The notes beneath the pieces are model-generated. The model saw nothing but the letters and a program-made list of their open reading frames with translations. It was not told where the DNA came from and searched no databases. From contig NC_053404.1 of assembly GCF_016859285.1 (NCBI RefSeq), forward strand, positions 16,197,105 to 16,261,104: a stretch of DNA of 64,000 nt, given 5' to 3'. Source of the DNA: Xiphias gladius. Taxonomy: Eukaryota > Chordata > Actinopteri > Istiophoriformes > Xiphiidae. The translations under genes were made by a program, and so were the position numbers. Of this stretch, positions 60,908 through 64,000 are shown piece after piece; the stretch's first letter is position 1, and every line of letters starts with the position of its first letter.

Positions 60908-63864
60908 TTATGTAGCAGGAATCTGAGGAAGGCCAAATTCGTCCACCAGAACACCATCCTAGGACACACAAAAAAAAGAAGAACACCCATTAATCAAACC
61001 ATGCTGTCGTAAACTAATGATGAAATTCATATAAAACTGAAAAGTCCTAAAACTGTCAAATACCCTGTTGGTTGACTTGTCACCAGGCAGACCCTCTGGG
61101 ATGGAAGGAGCTGTCGCGGCCTCGTCCAGGTAGGAGCTGTCGTCATCCATCAGGAGCTCGTCTCCCAAAGCATCCAGCTCTGTGGACACAACAGTTTAAG
61201 CTATCATCAGATTATATCTATAGCAAAGTCTGCACTGTGTGGGTCTTAGTCGACTACGTTTTTAATCAGTGTTTTCTTTAAGTGGTTATGAGCTCATACT
61301 TTCTTGACTTTGCCTCTGGCATAAAAATATCTAAACATGTATATTTGGTTTTTAATATGTGCTACAATCTACATCCTTAAAGCCTAACTGCATTCATAAT
61401 TTTCAATTAGATCTGTAAATTGATTAGTCAAAAAAGACTAACTATTGTTCAACTTTAGTACAGGACAGCAGCATCTATCACCTCCTTACAAACTCCAAAG
61501 TGGTAAATAGTCCCTGAGATGTGTTACAAGCTAAATGTGTTAACAGCACCACGGTAGCTTTGGACTCAGTACTATAGTTATGACATCAAAGACAAAAGAA
61601 ATTATGCATTTCCTGACCTGCTTCCAAGTCCTCATCATCAATCTCAGGCGTGCCATAGCTTCTGCCCAGCGCCTCCTGAATGTCATTGGCATCCTCCATC
61701 ATGTCCTCCAGCTGATCTTGAAGATCCTGAATATTAAAAGACAAAGAGTTCAAATGTTTCTCTTTCAGTCAAACAAAGACTTCTCATTATACAAAGACTA
61801 TTCATTACAGCAAAATTTAGATTTGGCTAATATGGTCTTGTTATTACTAAGAATTCCATCCTATTGACATAAACCTATGATCAAAAAACAAATACCTCAA
61901 TCTGATCAATTTTCACGTTCTTGTATGCTTTCTTCATGTCTTTGAGGCCAACTTTCATGGCATTAACCTAAAAAGAAAAACAAATGTTAGCAGAAAAACA
62001 CATTTTTTCCCCCACCCAGTAGATAGTTTTCTGGATGTAAAAATCAGGCCTCTTACTGTGGTTTTAGTGTCTTTGAGGGTCTGGATTGTGTAGTTTGCTT
62101 GTTCCATGTTAAACGACTGCTGCATGAGGTTATCTCTCTGGCCCTCATACCTGGAGGACACAAAGATAACGGAAAGTCCGGCTTTTACAATAGCTGAAGG
62201 ACAGAATATAACTGGGTTTGGTAATAAAACTATTGAACATTAAGTAACAATACTTACATTCTCTTCTGCTTCAGAACTCTCATAGCCTTTTGCTTAACCA
62301 TGTTCTATTAGGAGAAAAGTGAATAAGAAAACAAGTAATATAAACAGATGATCAATAATAAACATGAACTGGACACGTGTATATGATGAGTAGGTTAGGG
62401 TACTGAACCTCAGTGCTTTTTTATACCAAGCAAAATGTGTGCGTAGCGCAGATGCGTAGTTTTGTTTACTTATTCTTTGAGGAGTCAGTTCCTACTTTAA
62501 ATGCAATATTTTGCTAATTTTAGACTGTGTTTTGTTTGGGCAGTTATCATTTGAGAAGTCAGACTTCTTTTGTTAAATGACAAAGTTTTGTAAAAAAAAA
62601 GAAAAAAAGTTTACCTTTTTTGTAGAAAGTTACTGGGAAAAAGTACAATTTTCTCTCATGAAACTGAGATATATCACATTGCTATAATAATAAGATCTGT
62701 ATTCAGTGATTTTATGAAAAACCTCTGCATTTACCAGCATAAAAGTATGGGATGAGAACTCAAATACTGGCTTCTTACATTTGTAGTAACCAACAGTCCA
62801 ATTACAAACACCAACGCTGTGGGCTCTGTCTTCCTCAGCATGTGTGTGTGTGTTTTATAATAAAAACAAAAATGTAAGGAGAAAGTTTGTGAATGCTCAC
62901 TCTATACTTATATCTGAACTGAATGGCCTTTGGTACTGGCTGGTAGCGCCCCAAAGGATTTCAAGACAAGAGTCCATTCTCTTTATATTTTACAGCAGCA
63001 TTGGACATGGAATATCACCTTTGAAGGCCCATCTCTCATCTTCTTCATCTGATCCTTGTACTTGACAAGTTCCGCATCGAGTCTGGCAATCTTCTTGTCA
63101 ACGGACTCTGCCCGAGAATCAACCTTAAAGTAGAAAACAGAGAACGGGACATGAACTTTTGCGAGATTACTGATTATCACAAAGGGGCTCGTTTTAATAG
63201 GGATCATACAGAACAAATACCACCCATGATGGCTTTACTAATTTTGTGGGCTGATCCTTTACACACAGAAAGCTTAATTGAGGCCAATTAATGACCATTA
63301 AATACTATATATCACCCTTTTTCTTCCTCTCAAGTCAACTCCAGTCAGCTAATAATAGCTCTAGCCTGACAAATAACCTGTGTAACTGGTTGGTGTCAGC
63401 CATTTCACTGAGAGAATAACATGGTTTCCACTTTATGGCTGTCAAATGGCTCAAATTCTTGCTCAAAATTACATAACGCTGATTCATCACCTGAACAGAA
63501 ACATCTTGTTTTATTTAAACACCTTGACTGTCGTCTGCTATTACCAAAACATTATGTTAAGTAAAAACAGCTATTTGGATAAGCCTGTCTGCTATTAATA
63601 ATGTAGCAAGTTATTAATCTATGGGCTATTAAAGTCGGTTGTTATGACAAAATGCCCTGTTAAATATGGCAAACCCTGGCCTTGTTTCTGCTCATAGGGT
63701 CGGCTAACAGTTAGCTGACCCAGCCGAGAAGGGATCCATCTTTGTTTACTTTGCTCAAGACAGCGGTCATAAACTTGTTTTCACATTGTACTTACGTTTC
63801 CTATGCAGTCCGAAAGGTTCGGCGGCGGAGCATTGGGTTTTCCCCTGCCAAATATGCGGTTCAT
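60908..63864 (-). CDS. chmp5: Charged multivesicular body protein 5 (ESCRT-III associated)
   Basis: Eight exons 5' to 3': 63864-63796, 63123-63019, 62304-62258, 62150-62057, 61967-61896, 61726-61618, 61179-61064 and 60958-60908. Phases agree, giving 663 nt and 220 residues, against 219 in human. CHMP5 works late in ESCRT-III disassembly on endosomes, binding LIP5/VTA1 to regulate VPS4. The start [20 protein letters not shown] is diagnostic. Residues about 20-150 form the charged Snf7-type coiled coil ([40 protein letters not shown]). The C-terminal third is acidic ([34 protein letters not shown]), as needed for VTA1 binding. It ends [11 protein letters not shown]. One residue differs from the usual motif: VNAMK where I remember VDAMK. 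Confidence 0.96.
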
Positions 63865-64000
63865 TTCGGCGAAATTGAGGCTTAAAATGTAGGGGAAAGC
63901 TGCGTTAGCCCGCTGTCACAGTCCAGCTGAGGGGAAAACACCCGGAAGAGACTGTCAGGCGACGTCACAGGGGTCACATGATCACTTCTCACTCAGCCGC
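63865..64000 (-). promoter_or_regulatory. chmp5: Probable chmp5 promoter and 5' UTR
   Basis: CpG-rich sequence immediately upstream of the chmp5 ATG, with an ETS-type CCGGAAG (63,942-63,948), a CRE-like GACGTCAC (63,961-63,968) and a CACATG E-box. There is no TATA box, as expected for a housekeeping gene. The window ends here, so the full extent is unknown. Confidence 0.5.

Overview
This window is vertebrate nuclear DNA, almost certainly from a teleost fish. It has intron-rich genes with GT/AG junctions, AT-rich introns, CpG-richer 5' ends, and repeat families that I recognise as typical of fish genomes. No prokaryotic operon, CRISPR array, viral gene, tRNA or rRNA was found.

Layout from left to right. 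(1) 453-12,570, minus strand: the 5' two thirds of lpin2 (lipin-2 phosphatidate phosphatase). The catalytic exons lie off the left edge. An alternative coding first exon at 9,354-9,425 adds 27 residues in frame, and a CpG-rich promoter with two CACGTGAC boxes sits near 12.5 kb. (2) 15,790-16,307, minus strand: two spliced exons ending in a stop and followed by a poly(A) signal. They encode an acidic, Lys/Glu-rich tail that I cannot assign; they may be alternative 3' exons of myom1. (3) 18,894-45,385, minus strand: a complete myom1 (myomesin-1). I resolved 38 coding exons with consistent phases (4,899 nt, 1,632 residues if all are used). They include a 480-nt cassette exon at the position of the mammalian embryonic-heart (EH) segment and a 15-nt candidate microexon. 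(4) 51.6-55.4 kb, plus strand: myl12, the smooth/non-muscle myosin regulatory light chain. (5) 56.8-60.55 kb, plus strand: a FASTK-family mitochondrial RNA protein with a C-terminal RAP domain, best matched to fastkd3. (6) 60.6-63.9 kb, minus strand: chmp5, an ESCRT-III-associated protein, complete. It is tail-to-tail with fastkd3.

The order lpin2-myom1-myl12, with myl12 in opposite orientation, is the same as human 18p11.3 (LPIN2-MYOM1-MYL12A). The fastkd3-chmp5 side is not part of that human block. These are ordinary eukaryotic neighbours, not an operon. Lipin-2 acts in glycerolipid synthesis, myomesin-1 crosslinks thick filaments in the M-band, myl12 regulates myosin II, fastkd3 acts on mitochondrial RNA and chmp5 acts in endosomal sorting.

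Non-coding content includes several copies of two fish non-autonomous element families, a retroposon 3' tail, a (TG)n tract of about 80 bp beside the first myom1 coding exon, a GGT-rich duplicated block upstream of the EH exon, and a roughly 1.1-kb degenerate array of TGATGTCA-type motifs inside a myom1 intron. No wholly new biological system is evident. The points most worth checking are alternative exons and non-coding arrays around myom1 and lpin2. Exon coordinates were derived by hand from splice motifs, reading phase and remembered family sequences; no alignment was run.
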